A DNA stretch of 64,000 nt from Branchiostoma floridae (lineage: Eukaryota; Chordata; Leptocardii; Amphioxiformes; Branchiostomatidae), in assembly GCF_000003815.2 (NCBI RefSeq), contig NC_049985.1, positions 4,460,267 to 4,524,266 on the forward strand. Direction: 5' to 3'. The notes beneath the pieces were generated by a model. That model searched no databases. It was given only the letters and a program-made list of their open reading frames with translations, and had not been told where the DNA came from. The number at the start of each line of letters is the position of its first letter. The first letter of the stretch is position 1. Of this stretch, positions 22,645 to 33,700 are shown one piece after another. The translations under genes were made by a program, and so were the position numbers.

Positions 22645-22955
22645 ATAACCAATCAGAGGTAACCAATCGTGGACGGTTCTGGATCGTATAGTCTGTGTAA
22701 CACAAACTCCGCTGTCCAGGGCTCTAACTGGCCCCTCCCCGCGGGCCGGCGGATGTTTGGCGGGCTGCTATAAGCGAGATTTAATCAGGCTATGGATCGT
22801 AGTCTTCTGACCAATAACAAGTCAGCTTTTCATCAATTGACCAATCGACAACTAGTAATACATAAAATCAGCAGCGACAACCAATCGTCAACGGTACTCG
22901 GGTGCATTTTTCACACCGATAACAGGTCAGGATTCGCACAATGGACCAATAGCAA
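22645..22955. promoter_or_regulatory. cluster of six CCAAT boxes
   Basis: CCAAT occurs at 22649, 22663, 22811, 22841, 22881 and 22946, all on the plus strand, mostly in (A)ACCAATCG context. Such clusters are typical of histone and other cell-cycle promoters. It directly precedes the H4-like unit at 23085. A short transposon interrupts it. Confidence 0.45.
22689..22792. mobile_element. short transposon (MITE) T1, copy 2, with 9-bp target duplication
   Basis: 104 bp, ends TAGTCTG and CAGGCTA, flanked by perfect direct repeats TGGATCGTA (22680-22688 and 22793-22801). Sits inside the CCAAT cluster. Confidence 0.9.
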
Positions 22956-23084
22956 ACCAGCAATTAGATGTGGCAATATTTGCACCTGTGATAGGCGCCT
23001 TTATCCGACGCCAGTCCATTGCTTTGTCACTCACGGTCTATTCCTCAGCCAGTGAAGACCGTATCCGCTTCTTCTCACGGACAG

Positions 23085-23285
23085 CGCGCTGTAACTGCAA
23101 GCCGACATGTGCGGCGTCGGAAAGGAGAGAAGGAGCTGAAGGAAGATAGGTGTGCTAGGAGTTACCGTAACACTCACGACAAGATCGACGGCTTTTCCAA
23201 GCTGGCTCGCCGTATGGCTCGCCGTATGGCTCGCCGTGGAGGCTCCCGCCTCATATCTGCAAAGTGACCTGCCGTGTTGTACAAG
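23085..23285 (+). pseudogene. exon-like unit A with histone H4-like sequence
   Basis: Bounded by TTCTCACGGACAG and ACAAG|GTGAGA. From ATG at 23107 the sequence tracks a histone H4 gene: the frame reads RKGEKELKED, then DKIDGFSK, then RRMARRGG, against the H4 pattern GKGGKGLGKG, DNIQGITK, RRLARRGG. A 12-bp ATGGCTCGCCGT unit is duplicated, residues that never vary in H4 differ, and a TGA follows at 23266. I read it as a decayed H4-like copy; a chance match to basic sequence is possible. Confidence 0.45.
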
Positions 23286-23458
23286 GTGAGACCGACACCA
23301 GAGGTGGAGAATCGAACATTCATGTGTCTTTGCTTTCCCAGCGTTTTGCTTTCTATTCACTGAAGCCACGGAATGTTTCTCTTGAATGTGTGTTTTAATG
23401 TTATCCTGGCCTTATTTCCCGACTTGTGTCCCGCTTACGTCTGCCTCCTCAAAGCCTC

Positions 23459-23650
23459 TAGTCTCCACCAGACTCCGGATCGCTGGAAAAATCGTAGAAA
23501 TAGAACAAATGGAACAAATAGAGGAGTAAGCCGGCCAGAGGAATATAGCCGGCTAGGCAACAGCACGCGATCGTTCCCTGGCCGGTTATATTCCTCTCTA
23601 TTTGTTCCATTTCTACGATTTTCCAGCGATCCGGAGTCTGGTAGAGACTA
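23459..23650. mobile_element. palindromic MITE T3 with 8-bp target duplication
   Basis: 192 bp. Arms of about 85 bp begin TAGTCTC(C/T)ACCAGACTCC and run through GGATCGCTGGAAAA. Flanks are perfect direct repeats AAAGCCTC (23451-23458 and 23651-23658). It separates exon-like units A and B. Confidence 0.92.
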
Positions 23651-23725
23651 AAAGCCTCCACTGTCCATGTTTTATTTCCACTTGCCATTGTGCAACAATT
23701 GACTTTGAGCCTTTGCTTCTTGCAG

Positions 23726-23884
23726 CACTGGTAATGGCGGTAATGGAGAGAGGTGCCAGGCCATGCCGTAACGTCTGACGGTCAACGACAGCATCCAGGG
23801 CACTACTGAAGAACTCCGCCTGCATGCTCTGGCTCGTTGAGTATAGAGAAGTCGCCCGAGAGAACTTGCTCTGTTCTTTAATAG
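23726..23884 (+). pseudogene. exon-like unit B with histone H4-like sequence
   Basis: Bounded by GCTTCTTGCAG and AATAG|GTGAGA. Contains GGTGCCAGGCCATGCCGTAA then CGACAGCATCCAGGGC and CTCTGGCTCGTTGAG, which line up with the H4 stretch encoding GAKRHRK, DNIQG and RLARRG. Stops and frameshifts make it noncoding. The sequence after its donor is homologous to that after unit A. Confidence 0.45.
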
Positions 23885-24189
23885 GTGAGACAGACGGCCA
23901 GGTCGAGATTAGGGCATTCAAACGTCTTTATCTAAGTTTGCAGTGTTTGGCTTCACAGAAACCACTTTTCTCTATTGTTATCCTAGGCACTATATTTCTT
24001 GATTTGTGTTCCGCTTGCGTCGATGGTTACACATCCAAGTAACAAGATTTGGGGAACGTCACGATCAAACGTTTTAAGATAGTGGATGCTATAGCTATCT
24101 TCCGTATGTCACGTTTATATTCCGAGGCCACCACTCACGTTACATGTTTTGTACCTTGTTTCCGTATTTTTAGATAGTGACGCCCGACT

Positions 24190-24330
24190 GTCTGGTCGCA
24201 CTTGCAAGTCATACTTTTTACTTGCCATTGAACAACCGAGATGAATACGTACGAACTGGCCCCCGCGTATGCAGTACCTGGAGCACAAAGACTTGACTGT
24301 TGTCGACTGGGTGACATCACCACTGTAAGT
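24190..24330 (+). pseudogene. possible histone-like fragment
   Basis: GAACTGGCCCCCGCGTATGC then GTACCTGGAGCAC resembles the H2A stretch GAGAPVYLAAVLEYL at DNA level with small gaps. No open frame. Weak evidence by eye. Confidence 0.22.
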
Positions 24331-24528
24331 AGATCCCACGTAACTTGCTCTATCATACCATAACATTGAAAATTCTTACGCTAACCACTTTATTACTATC
24401 AAGATTTTTAAAAAAGTCTTGTTCCTATAAGCCTATGATTAGACTTTCTTGTCAGGAACACTGTACATATCCGGTTGCAGTTCATTTCCTTTGAACAACC
24501 GTTAAGTTTGCGCCTTTGTTTCCTACAG

Positions 24529-24714
24529 CGGTGAATAAGGCAGGTGATATCTCTCGACAGTTGGAGGATGAAGAGGTCAACGTTAACACCGACTGCGGGG
24601 ACTGAGAAGCTGACCAGTGCAAGAAGAGCGATCATCTCCATACCCAGAGACCCGGTGTCTGTTTGTACGCCTTACCAGAGGACCTGGTGGAAATCGAGTG
24701 GTTCTTGTATTTTT
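24529..24714 (+). pseudogene. exon-like unit C, weakly histone-like
   Basis: Bounded by TTGTTTCCTACAG and TTTTT|GTGAGG. Upstream flank TTTGAACAACCGTTAAGTTTG matches the flank of unit B, so it is a third unit. GTTAACACCGACTGC and TTTGTACGCCTTACCAGAGG loosely resemble the H4 C-terminal codons. No intact frame. Confidence 0.3.
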
Positions 24715-25069
24715 GTGAGGGCCTGTGTACCCCTTTTCCGTAGTGCATATCGTATGCAGCCTGTTTGATTTCCTGCCATTCGTAGAGAAAGCAGTCATAT
24801 TCACGTAGCCAAGGTGACCAAATCTTACGCAATCGTGTTCCTTGATTTTAGCTAGATACGTAGGCGGTTCTTCTGAATTCACTGTAAATAAAAGCGTTAT
24901 TGAAATCACCACCACCATGTATTTGCATTTTCCAAATTGTATTCTATTAATTATAAGCTATTCCAGTACAGGACTCCCGGTGGCTGACACTAAATTTGGT
25001 ATTTGTGAAGTTGTGAAACGTCTTTGTACGTTACTGGCGTAGTCTTTTACTATCACCTTAAGCCGTTTT

Positions 25070-26815
25070 CGTTTCGCGTATTTCGCTTCCGTTCTTGTAC
25101 AAGGGCGGCCAACAGTTTAGAATTTAGCAAATGTTGATATTGCCGGTGTATTTGGTGTCGAGGTAGCTTGTGGTCTTTTGTACTTTAAGTCCTGTGGAAA
25201 GTTCGCTGCTGAAGGCTTAGGCTGACGTTTCGACACTTAACATCGCGTACTAACTAACGCACGCACACACACCGCACACATGAACACTACACATAATATC
25301 TAACATTGGCACCCTTTCTTCTACCACCACCACTCAGCACAGTAATATATAAACACACACCAACACTCAGAACAAACGTCTGAGCCTTCTTAAAAGCAGC
25401 AAAATAACTTTCCGCGGACTTCCAGTACGGAAGGCTTCAGGTTGTCTCCACAAATGCATTGACGATATCAACATTTGCTAATTCTGAACTGTTCGCCGCC
25501 TTTGTCCGGAAATGAAGGCAAATTACGTGAATACACGGGCTTTATTGAGAGCAAAGGACTGCTTTCAAATTGGCTCTTTTCGTTTTACATGTTTGATTGC
25601 TAAAAAGTCATCGATAGTTCTGTTCTTTCTGTACTTTCGTACTTTCTGTACTTTCAGCAATAATGCAATGTACGACTATTGTTTTCCTAGATGTCAAGAT
25701 GACAACTTCTTGTTCGTGAGCTTTGTAGAACGACCATGTACATCACAAAACAGTAACCGTTGCCTACGTGTACCCAAATGTACCTTTGCCTTCGTCGAAT
25801 TTACTTGTGTTTTTGGCAAAAAGTAAGGAATGTTGCTTTTATCACGAGCTTTGTTCGCAGTCGGTAAACTGTTGTTATTCTGTAGTGACGGAAAATAAAC
25901 GTATGTTTGTTTTGTGTCCATTTATTTTACATTGTAAGCAGTGAATAAAAGTCTTTTGCTCTCAGCTTTTGCTTCATATTTCTTGTGTTTTGCTTAATTC
26001 TTGTACAAGAGTGGCCACATTGTCCTAGAACGGTAGCAAAACACTTAAATACAAGTACTTTGAGAGCAAATGTCTTTTTTCGCTGAGATTAACTGTACAT
26101 CGTTGATGACCAAATTCATATTAAATATCACCGAGATACAGGTGTAAACAATTTATTATTTCCTACAAGCATCCTAGCAGTGAATCACAAAATGTAGTAC
26201 TTGAAGCTAATGATGTTTACACTTGTTCCGATGTCACGTTGTCCAAAGGGTAGGCTCATGATTCTGCCACCGAATCTAATCTAGTCTAAGTCGTGACCTT
26301 TAGCTTATACCTTTTGTTTCTGTCGGTCGTTGTTATTAAGGTAGCTTGGAGTCCTTGTATTAAGTTTGCTGCAGAAGGCCAAGGCTAGCACAAGAACATA
26401 TTTATATACTAACATTCGGAAAAACGTATTGGCCTTTTCAAAAGCAGCAAAAGTATCTTTCAAATGGATTTTAAGTGCGGAATGTTTCCTGTTATCTCCG
26501 ACAATGTTCTGAGTGTGAAAATCATCATTTAGAATACTGTTCGCCACTTTTGTCCAAGAAAAGAATAGAGGTGAATACGTGGCAATCGTGTTCTTAAATT
26601 AGCACTTTACATAGCACTATCTTAAAAGAGCCGTCGCCTGTTCTATTTTGAACTCGGAATATTTAGATCAAATGTTGTATTACTCTGACAGCATCTACGA
26701 TTGTTCATATTTGACAACCCATATATACACTGGAGTTGTTGATAATAAATGGATTTGTGTTTTGTGTCCATTCATTACATTGTAAGCAGTGAAAGACTGT
26801 TATTCTCAAACGTCT
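25070..26815 (+). repeat. pair of diverged direct duplicates
   Basis: Blocks recur in order: GGTAGCTTG...GCTGCTGAAGGC (25158) versus GGTAGCTTGG...GCTGCAGAAGGC (26335); AAAAGCAGCAAAA (25391 and 26450); CTGTTCGCC (25490 and 26535); TGTGTCCATT...GTAAGCAGTGAA (25914 and 26765). The second copy is shorter. No coding exon recognised. Confidence 0.7.
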
Positions 26816-28329
26816 TTTCTGCTACAATTCGCACGAAATATTGGTAGTTTTCGATTGTCTAATTGAGTTTAAATATTACAGGTGTGGTTGCACTTAATAA
26901 GTCAAGCGCTAGGGTTCTGCTGCACGTAGGAAATCGATGTGAAATATATACTGTACGCTAGGTTCCACTAAGATGTCACGATTTTTTGGAAGATTGTGAT
27001 GACGGCTTGCATTCCCCCGACAGGCTTGAAAAATCACAATTTTCTTATGTATGTTTTCATGTACGATACATAATGTGCAAGTTCTTAAAACAGTATAGAA
27101 TGTTTCTTTGTTGTAAATCAGAAACATCATGTATCATTACCCTGGACAAGAAGGTTATGTTTTTTATCGGTGTGTGTCTGGATCCCGATGACGTTTGGTA
27201 GGTGGACGTGGGTAGGGGTCGGGAAAACCAAGGTCAAGTTCGACCGTGAATGGTTCCCCTAGGAGCTTTTTAAGGTGTTGCAGCGGAACTTGATATCTCG
27301 TGTTCTAGACATGCCGTGGTCATGATTTTAAAGCTTAACATTATTTCGCGAATGTATGAGGTTGTGAAGCTTTTTCGCGTTTTTTCCCCGTGGTTTTAGG
27401 GACTGAAAGGACAAAGACGGAGAAGGAGTTTTTTTGGGGGGGTGCGTCATAAATTAACTTTAAAATAATTATGTAGTACAACAGAAAATGTACAGGCGAC
27501 CACAGCAAAATAAAAACACCGCGAAAATACACGCATTTGAAGTAGCACCTCTTTGCTTGGTGATGACTTGGGTTCACCTGAAGCAGCTGAACTGAAGAAA
27601 ACCCGCCCATATTTAGCCCTAACTGATTGCCAGTCGCGTATCCTAAATACCCCGGGGGCATGCCCGCCTGTTAGCGCACCTCGTTTAGCGTTTCCGCTGT
27701 CCAAAAATGGCTGAAGTGTAACACCTTATATCGTTCCGCCGCCTTAAAGTCTACGAGCCACATTCCAGAGCAGGACGCGCAATTGTCTACCAGTAGCATG
27801 ACGTTAGCCTAGTTCACAGGCTCTTTAGGGGGCTTTTAAGACGAGGTGTATATGCAAGGACGTTACCTCCTTGGTATTAAGCATGCATGCGAAGTTTACG
27901 GAACTCATACGAGATGTATTAGTAATAGCTGGTTTGGGTTCTTGTGTACCATTTCTATGAGACGAGTTTTGGAAGAAAAGGATAAGATCCTTCTAATACT
28001 GAGAAGAAAAAGTTCAGGGGAAAACTTTGGCAATTCCGACTTATGAATATTTTTTCCCTTCAGAATGATTTTGTGGTCATTTAGAAATGAAACGTGATTC
28101 ATCGCTCACTGCTTTCCGGAGATTTTTTTTTACACAATATCATAATTTTTCCGTTTCGACAGATTTTGAGTGTTTGTCTCACTTTGAGCCTTTTCCTGAA
28201 CAATACACCTTTCATCATCTACATTGTCACTGTGAAAGATGAATGAGTTTCCGTTATCATCCTAGTTTTTATCATTGCTGTTTAACTTTAATATTTCTGT
28301 TTAACATATCATCAGCTCCAAAACAAAGC
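26816..28329. other. intergenic, no gene recognised
   Basis: AT-rich; poly-T and poly-G runs near 27431. No splice-supported exons. Confidence 0.55.
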
Positions 28330-28360
28330 CCACTCGTAGAGCCTGCCAAGGAGGCTATAT

Positions 28361-28417
28361 GACGTCATCGGGGTCACGGGGTCATTCATGAGGACCCGCC
28401 GTAGCGCCAAGTGCACG
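28361..28417 (+). promoter_or_regulatory. possible LMO7-like 5' exon with CRE
   Basis: TGACGTCA (28361-28368) lies in a GC-rich patch followed by a good donor, CACG|GTAAGA at 28418. This could be the noncoding first exon that the acceptor at 30599 requires. An ATG at 28388 would open a ten-codon upstream frame that stops at TAA right after splicing to 30600. Position and motif only. Confidence 0.3.
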
Positions 28418-30213
28418 GTAAGACTGTTTTGTGTTTGATCACCTGGATTCTAACAGTTTTAAACAATTTTATCCATTTTCAGGCTCAGATTTCGTGCCTC
28501 CATCGTCCAGGTAGGTTGTAGATGAACTTGAAGAACGAACTGCCACAATGGGAGTGCAAGTTTAACGGATGGATGAAGCTCTGATTTTTACCTCCGCCCC
28601 CCTCCCCCTTTCCATTTTGTTTTGGTACTGCCAGCTGCAAAGCGTAGGTTTCGAACCGACTGACGCTTTTCGTGCGCCAAAAATGAAACCTTTTGTGTCC
28701 GTATTTCTTCATAAATGGCCTGTTCTAGATAATGAAACTGTGGAATGTAGCGTTTTGGCGTGTAAAAGCCATCGTCAGTCAAGCGAGAAATTTGAAGACG
28801 CTTCAAGCGGCTCGCAGTTGTTGTTTAGGGGGGACCGTTACTTTAACTTTGCCGCGTGTGTACAGTTCGCAAAAATAAAACAGGACAATCGCCATCCAGT
28901 TTAACAATGTACGCGCACAATAAGGATTCCTTGTATTTTTACAGAAAAAAAATCATCTCTTGCCGTTGTCAGTCATTCGTAGCATTTAGGGGGTTTAAAA
29001 ATAACCTTTGGTCTCCCCAAATCCCGCAGGATTTCAGCTGCTCAATTCCCAGAATGACCTGGTTTTAGTTTTACTTGGTATGAAAACAACCCTTTGCAAC
29101 AATAAGTAGAGGTAAATTCTATTCTCCTTGTCATTTTAAACATCTTTAGCACACATAAATTATGGGTTTAATGTAGCATGTTTTGTGATAAAGTGGAATC
29201 CAATCCAAATGGGTCAAAGGTATGTTCCACAAAAGATGGACTTTGATAAGATAAACAATTATTGTATGGCAGCTATGATAACTAGGGCAGCCTTTCTGTT
29301 ATACATGTACCATATACCCTTAAGCTTAACTTCTCTTATGTAATGTTGCAGCCACACTAATAATTAATATAAAATTGGTTTAAATACACTTTATTTTATT
29401 GTTACATGTGTAGCAGTAGCTCTGTTGTTGGATGTTTGACATATTTTGAGATTAGAAGGAATTCTGAAGGAATGTATGATATTTCTATTAAATGGATCAA
29501 ATTGCAAAATAACCATGGCTTTGGCGAGGATGACTCAGTTACTGACAAAATTTGCTCACATTTATAATAGTCACAAGCAAAATGTTATTCAGATCTGGAA
29601 ACAAAGGTTACTTATTTCGGCATATGTTGTATTATACTGTGGCTTGCCCATTTTGGTAGCCTGACTGTTATTATTGTAGCCCTGTTCATATGTCAGCATC
29701 AAGTGTTTTGCTTTTTTTATTTGGACATTGGAATTTCTATAGTCTAGCACTACCAGGGGTCCAAGAATTTTACTACTGATTCATTCACAGCATATGGAAG
29801 CTGTAAATCTTATTGTAACATCCAAATTTGAATGATATGAAGTTTTCGTTTCAATTTATTCTGCAATGGGTCCATGTTCCCTCGTGAAAAGTACCGGATA
29901 GATCAATATTTTTGTTTGACTATTATTAGAATGTCAAACAAGCAGCAAATACCCACAGCCCATTGTTCTGCTTTACCGTAAATCTTGAAACGTATGCAGC
30001 ATTTTTATGTTGCATATTCAAGACTTTCAAGAACAGGCACTTGTGTTGTGTTGCTACTATCGATTGCATTGAATATTGTTTCAACAGTTAATTGTTGTTT
30101 TTCACAGGTCATTGGAAAATGAAATGAATCTACTGTAATAACAATAATTTTTTTAACCTTCCATGATGACATGAAGTATGTTACATACTATGTATAAGAT
30201 TTTTCTGCCAGTA
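28418..30213 (+). other. presumed LMO7-like first intron or upstream flank
   Basis: AT-rich sequence with no recognised element. The acceptor at 30599 shows that the primary transcript starts somewhere upstream of 30600. Confidence 0.45.
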
Positions 30214-30561
30214 CAGGGTTCAAAATACCACATGCATATGCAGGTTAGTGCAGGTAAAATTGGAGCTGTGCAGGTATTTCTGATGTCTACCTGCACCTAA
30301 CCTGCACTGGTCTGTGTACTGGGTTTTATGCATAAATGTCTTATGATGTACGTGTACTTGGATTGTTCCTAGCTGCAAGGACTGTTAGTGTTATCACATA
30401 TACAAAGTACAAAAGAAAAATAACAGTGGTTCCTGACCAATTTTAATATGATCCATACTTCCTAAATTCAGAGTGATGCAGGTACAATTTGTCTGGTGCA
30501 GGTGATTTTCAATGTTACCTTTACCAGTTCAGGTATGCTGAAAAAAGTATTTCGAGCCTTG
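30214..30561. mobile_element. inverted-repeat element T4, large copy, beside first coding exon
   Basis: Ends CAGGGTTCAAAATAC and GTATTTCGAGCCTTG are inverted. The interior has several TGCAGGT/ACCTGCA repeats. A compact relative is at 50220-50322. CAGGG termini suggest a hAT-type nonautonomous element. It ends 38 bp before the exon. Confidence 0.6.
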
Positions 30562-30599
30562 CAATAACATATTGACCCATCCTACCCCCTGTCCCCCAG

Positions 30600-30724
30600 T
30601 AACCACCATGATGCGCCCCACCGGGGAGGACGCAGGGGGGGAGCTGGACAGTCTGGACCCCCCTCTAGAAATACTGGACCCCCAGCTGGTCAGGGAACTG
30701 CAGGAGTGCCGCTGCTGGATAGAG
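30600..30724 (+). CDS. LMO7: LMO7-like first coding exon
   Basis: The exon follows GTCCCCCAG and has a short leader TAACCACC before two consecutive ATGs (30608, 30611), giving a good Kozak context. It encodes MMRPTGEDAGGELDSLDPP and ends ECRCWIE at GAG|GTAGGT. The acceptor just before the leader means at least one noncoding exon lies upstream. Confidence 0.9.
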
Positions 30725-33700
30725 GTAGGTCTGAAATAATCTACAAGCAGGTGTTAAGATCTGGGGCATTCTTAGCATTTGAAAAGCAAAACGAGTATAT
30801 TGCACTAAGACGGGAAGGGTAGCCTGAATACCATCCTTTGTAGTGACCGCTGGCTCAATATTTTCGCTAGGTTAGCAAGCAAAAGTATTGAGCCAGTGGT
30901 CACTACGGAGGATGGTACTCAGGTTAGACATATTAGACAAAACAAATCATTGAAACAGACTTCAAGTGATTAGTTAGCACTTCAAGTGATTAGTTAGCAT
31001 TGTCTGTTGTAGCTAATACAGTATGTTACACAAGACCTTACATTAGTACAAAGGTTTATTTGTATGTCTTATCTAATGACTGAAATGATAATACAAATGT
31101 AGTAATTAGTATATTCAAAACTTGTATCCACTCCAGGCTGTCACAGGAAAACAGTTTGGGAACAAAGACTTCCGTACAGCTCTGGAGGATGGCACATTGC
31201 TGTGCAAGTAAGTACAGTCATTTGTTTTATGTTTCTTGATTTTACATCATTAGACACACTGACTTGATTTTATGGCTGACATCTGCTTGCACCAATTTAT
31301 GATCTGTTTCTAACAAAATAAAGTTTGTGACCAGACTGTAAATTGTACAAACAAGCTGCAAAATGAGCAAATAGAAATTACCAAAAGATATTGGAAAACA
31401 GAAAAGAATGCCCTTTTAAAGTTTTAGTTTTGTAATATTTTGCCATCTGTTCAAAAAAGTGTTTCTAGGAAATTCTACACCTGCCAGAGCAAAGTCTTCA
31501 AAAGGCAAAGAAGATGTGAAAGAGCAGAAATATAGAATAAGATTGGTATACCATCTTCTGTGTGTACATTGTATGCTTTCCTGGCCACTCATGTCATAAT
31601 CAAGCCAATTTTCCTTTGGCCAAATTTTTTTTTTCATGCTCCCATCAGTTTTGAGGTGCCCAGAAGATGTCATCCATATAATCAAATCAGTATGGCTTTA
31701 TCAGTGTTTGTTATCTGCCACCAGATACTGGTAAAATATCAACCTAATATCACAACAGACGGCATACTTTGAACCCCTGTCACATTTACTTTTAGTGTGA
31801 TGTTACACACACTGTTAAAGGGGGAGATAACAGTTGTTTGTGTAGTGTGCATTCAGTAACTTATGATAGACAACAATAGAATGTTGCTATGGGATGATAG
31901 TGGTGCACCGAAGTGCCTCTATCTTGTGTCTTTTTATTAAAAGCTGCTTCACATAAAAACAAGGCTATTTTTTTAGTATTCTCTTGAGTGTCACCAGGAA
32001 ACTTGCTGTCCCAGACTGTTAAAATTCTGGGGGTACCTTAGATACTCCAAGCTGGAAATGTTTACAGCCGGGTTGGTGGGTGGGTGTCACAGACTTACCA
32101 GCTCAAAATCAGTACTTGTATATGTTTCCATTGTATTACTAGTACTGTATTACAGTGCAGTTTCAATGGCAATCTCAAAACACAAGCAAAAATACCCCCT
32201 TTCTCCTTCTACCTTGAAATTAAAACCTCACAAAAATTAATCAATTTACCGTATTGCTAATCAAATGATGTACTTTTGGATAGTAGATTTATGTCAAATT
32301 TTAGTAATTGTAGACAGAATTTAGATTAATCTTGACCTCTTAACTCTATTGGTATTTGCTGATAATGTGCACCATGTGATGGTAATGTAGTCTGCCTTGT
32401 CCTTGTCCTTGTTTGACCTGAGTTGACCTTGTTTAACCCCTGTCAGACTGATGCAGAAGATTCAGCCTGGTTCCATCAAGAAGATTAACAACTTACCGAC
32501 ACCTTACGCTAGACTGGTAAGTCTTGAGTTAACAAGTACCAGAATCTTACACCAACTGCAAACACTTATCAACATCTTACTACCTCCTCACAACAAACTG
32601 GCGAGAATGTAGTTTACACTAACAAGTAGATGGCAGGTAAACAGTAAACAAGTAAACACACAGACACAGTAAACAGTGATGAGACAAAGCATGTATCTAA
32701 CACGACTAGTGGACTACTGGACTTTGGCTCTTCTCTTAAACATTTAGCCTGCTTAGGTAGAAGTTTAGAACCAGATTTGTATTGGTAATGGGTTAGGCAG
32801 TACGAAGTTTGTTTGTTTTGGGTCTGTTTGTTTGGCCTGGGTCCAAACTTGGTCCAGCAGGCTGGCAGGAAAATTAAATAGCAAAAATTTCACAATACAA
32901 TGAAGAAAACAAGAAATTCCCGAAAAAATACCACATAAAGGCATGCGATTTTCGATTGCTTGTTTCTGAGTTCTGAGTCACAATCGCTTCAAGTTAAATG
33001 TCACACTTGAATTTTTTAAATTTTGGATACATTGGGTGGGTTTCAGCCCAAGGAAGGGTTAGATTTTGTTCCCCCTAGTGTCCCTCTGCAGAACTGCAAA
33101 GGTTTGTATATCGAATCTTGATGAACCAAGAATGATTTTGTCAGTTCAGTTCAGTTCATCCTCAGATGAGTGATACCATGACTGCCACATTTACAGGGTC
33201 CTGTCTAACATGACAGAGCAGAGTTCGTTGACCTGCAGGCCTGTATCGCCCAGCAGTAACTTCCTGTGCTGTAAATGCATTTAATTTCGTAGGGATTTAA
33301 TTTCGCAGCAGCGGGAAAATGGAGTATTCGTGGTGGTTTTAAATTCGCGGTAGTGCCGTCCCGCAAACTTATTTACAGTACTGTGCTGTAGTCGCATACT
33401 GTATTATGAATATTCGCGGTGGTTTTAAGTTCACGGTTCAGCGGCCATTGCGAAAACTTGCATATATAAAACCACCGCGAAAGTTTCTGCATTTACAGTA
33501 GGTTGAAAGATTCCCTGTTTCTAATTGTTGCTGTCATTTCCGTAATAACAGGACAACTTGAACCTGTTCCTGCGGGCATGTCTGGACGTGGGCATGACCA
33601 GGAACCAGCTCTTCGAACCCTGCGACCTCACTGACCTGACCACCAAGGAACGGTGAGAAAACAGTTATAATGTAATATTTTTTTAGGGGGGAAGGGTACT

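Noticed and set aside
25565-25585. Histone 3' stem-loop (GGCTCTTTTC...)
   Set aside because: Only the left half of the stem is present; no complementary arm follows.
27447-27704. 85-residue minus-strand frame
   Set aside because: Includes a GGGGGCATGCCCGC repeat core and has no domain or splice support.
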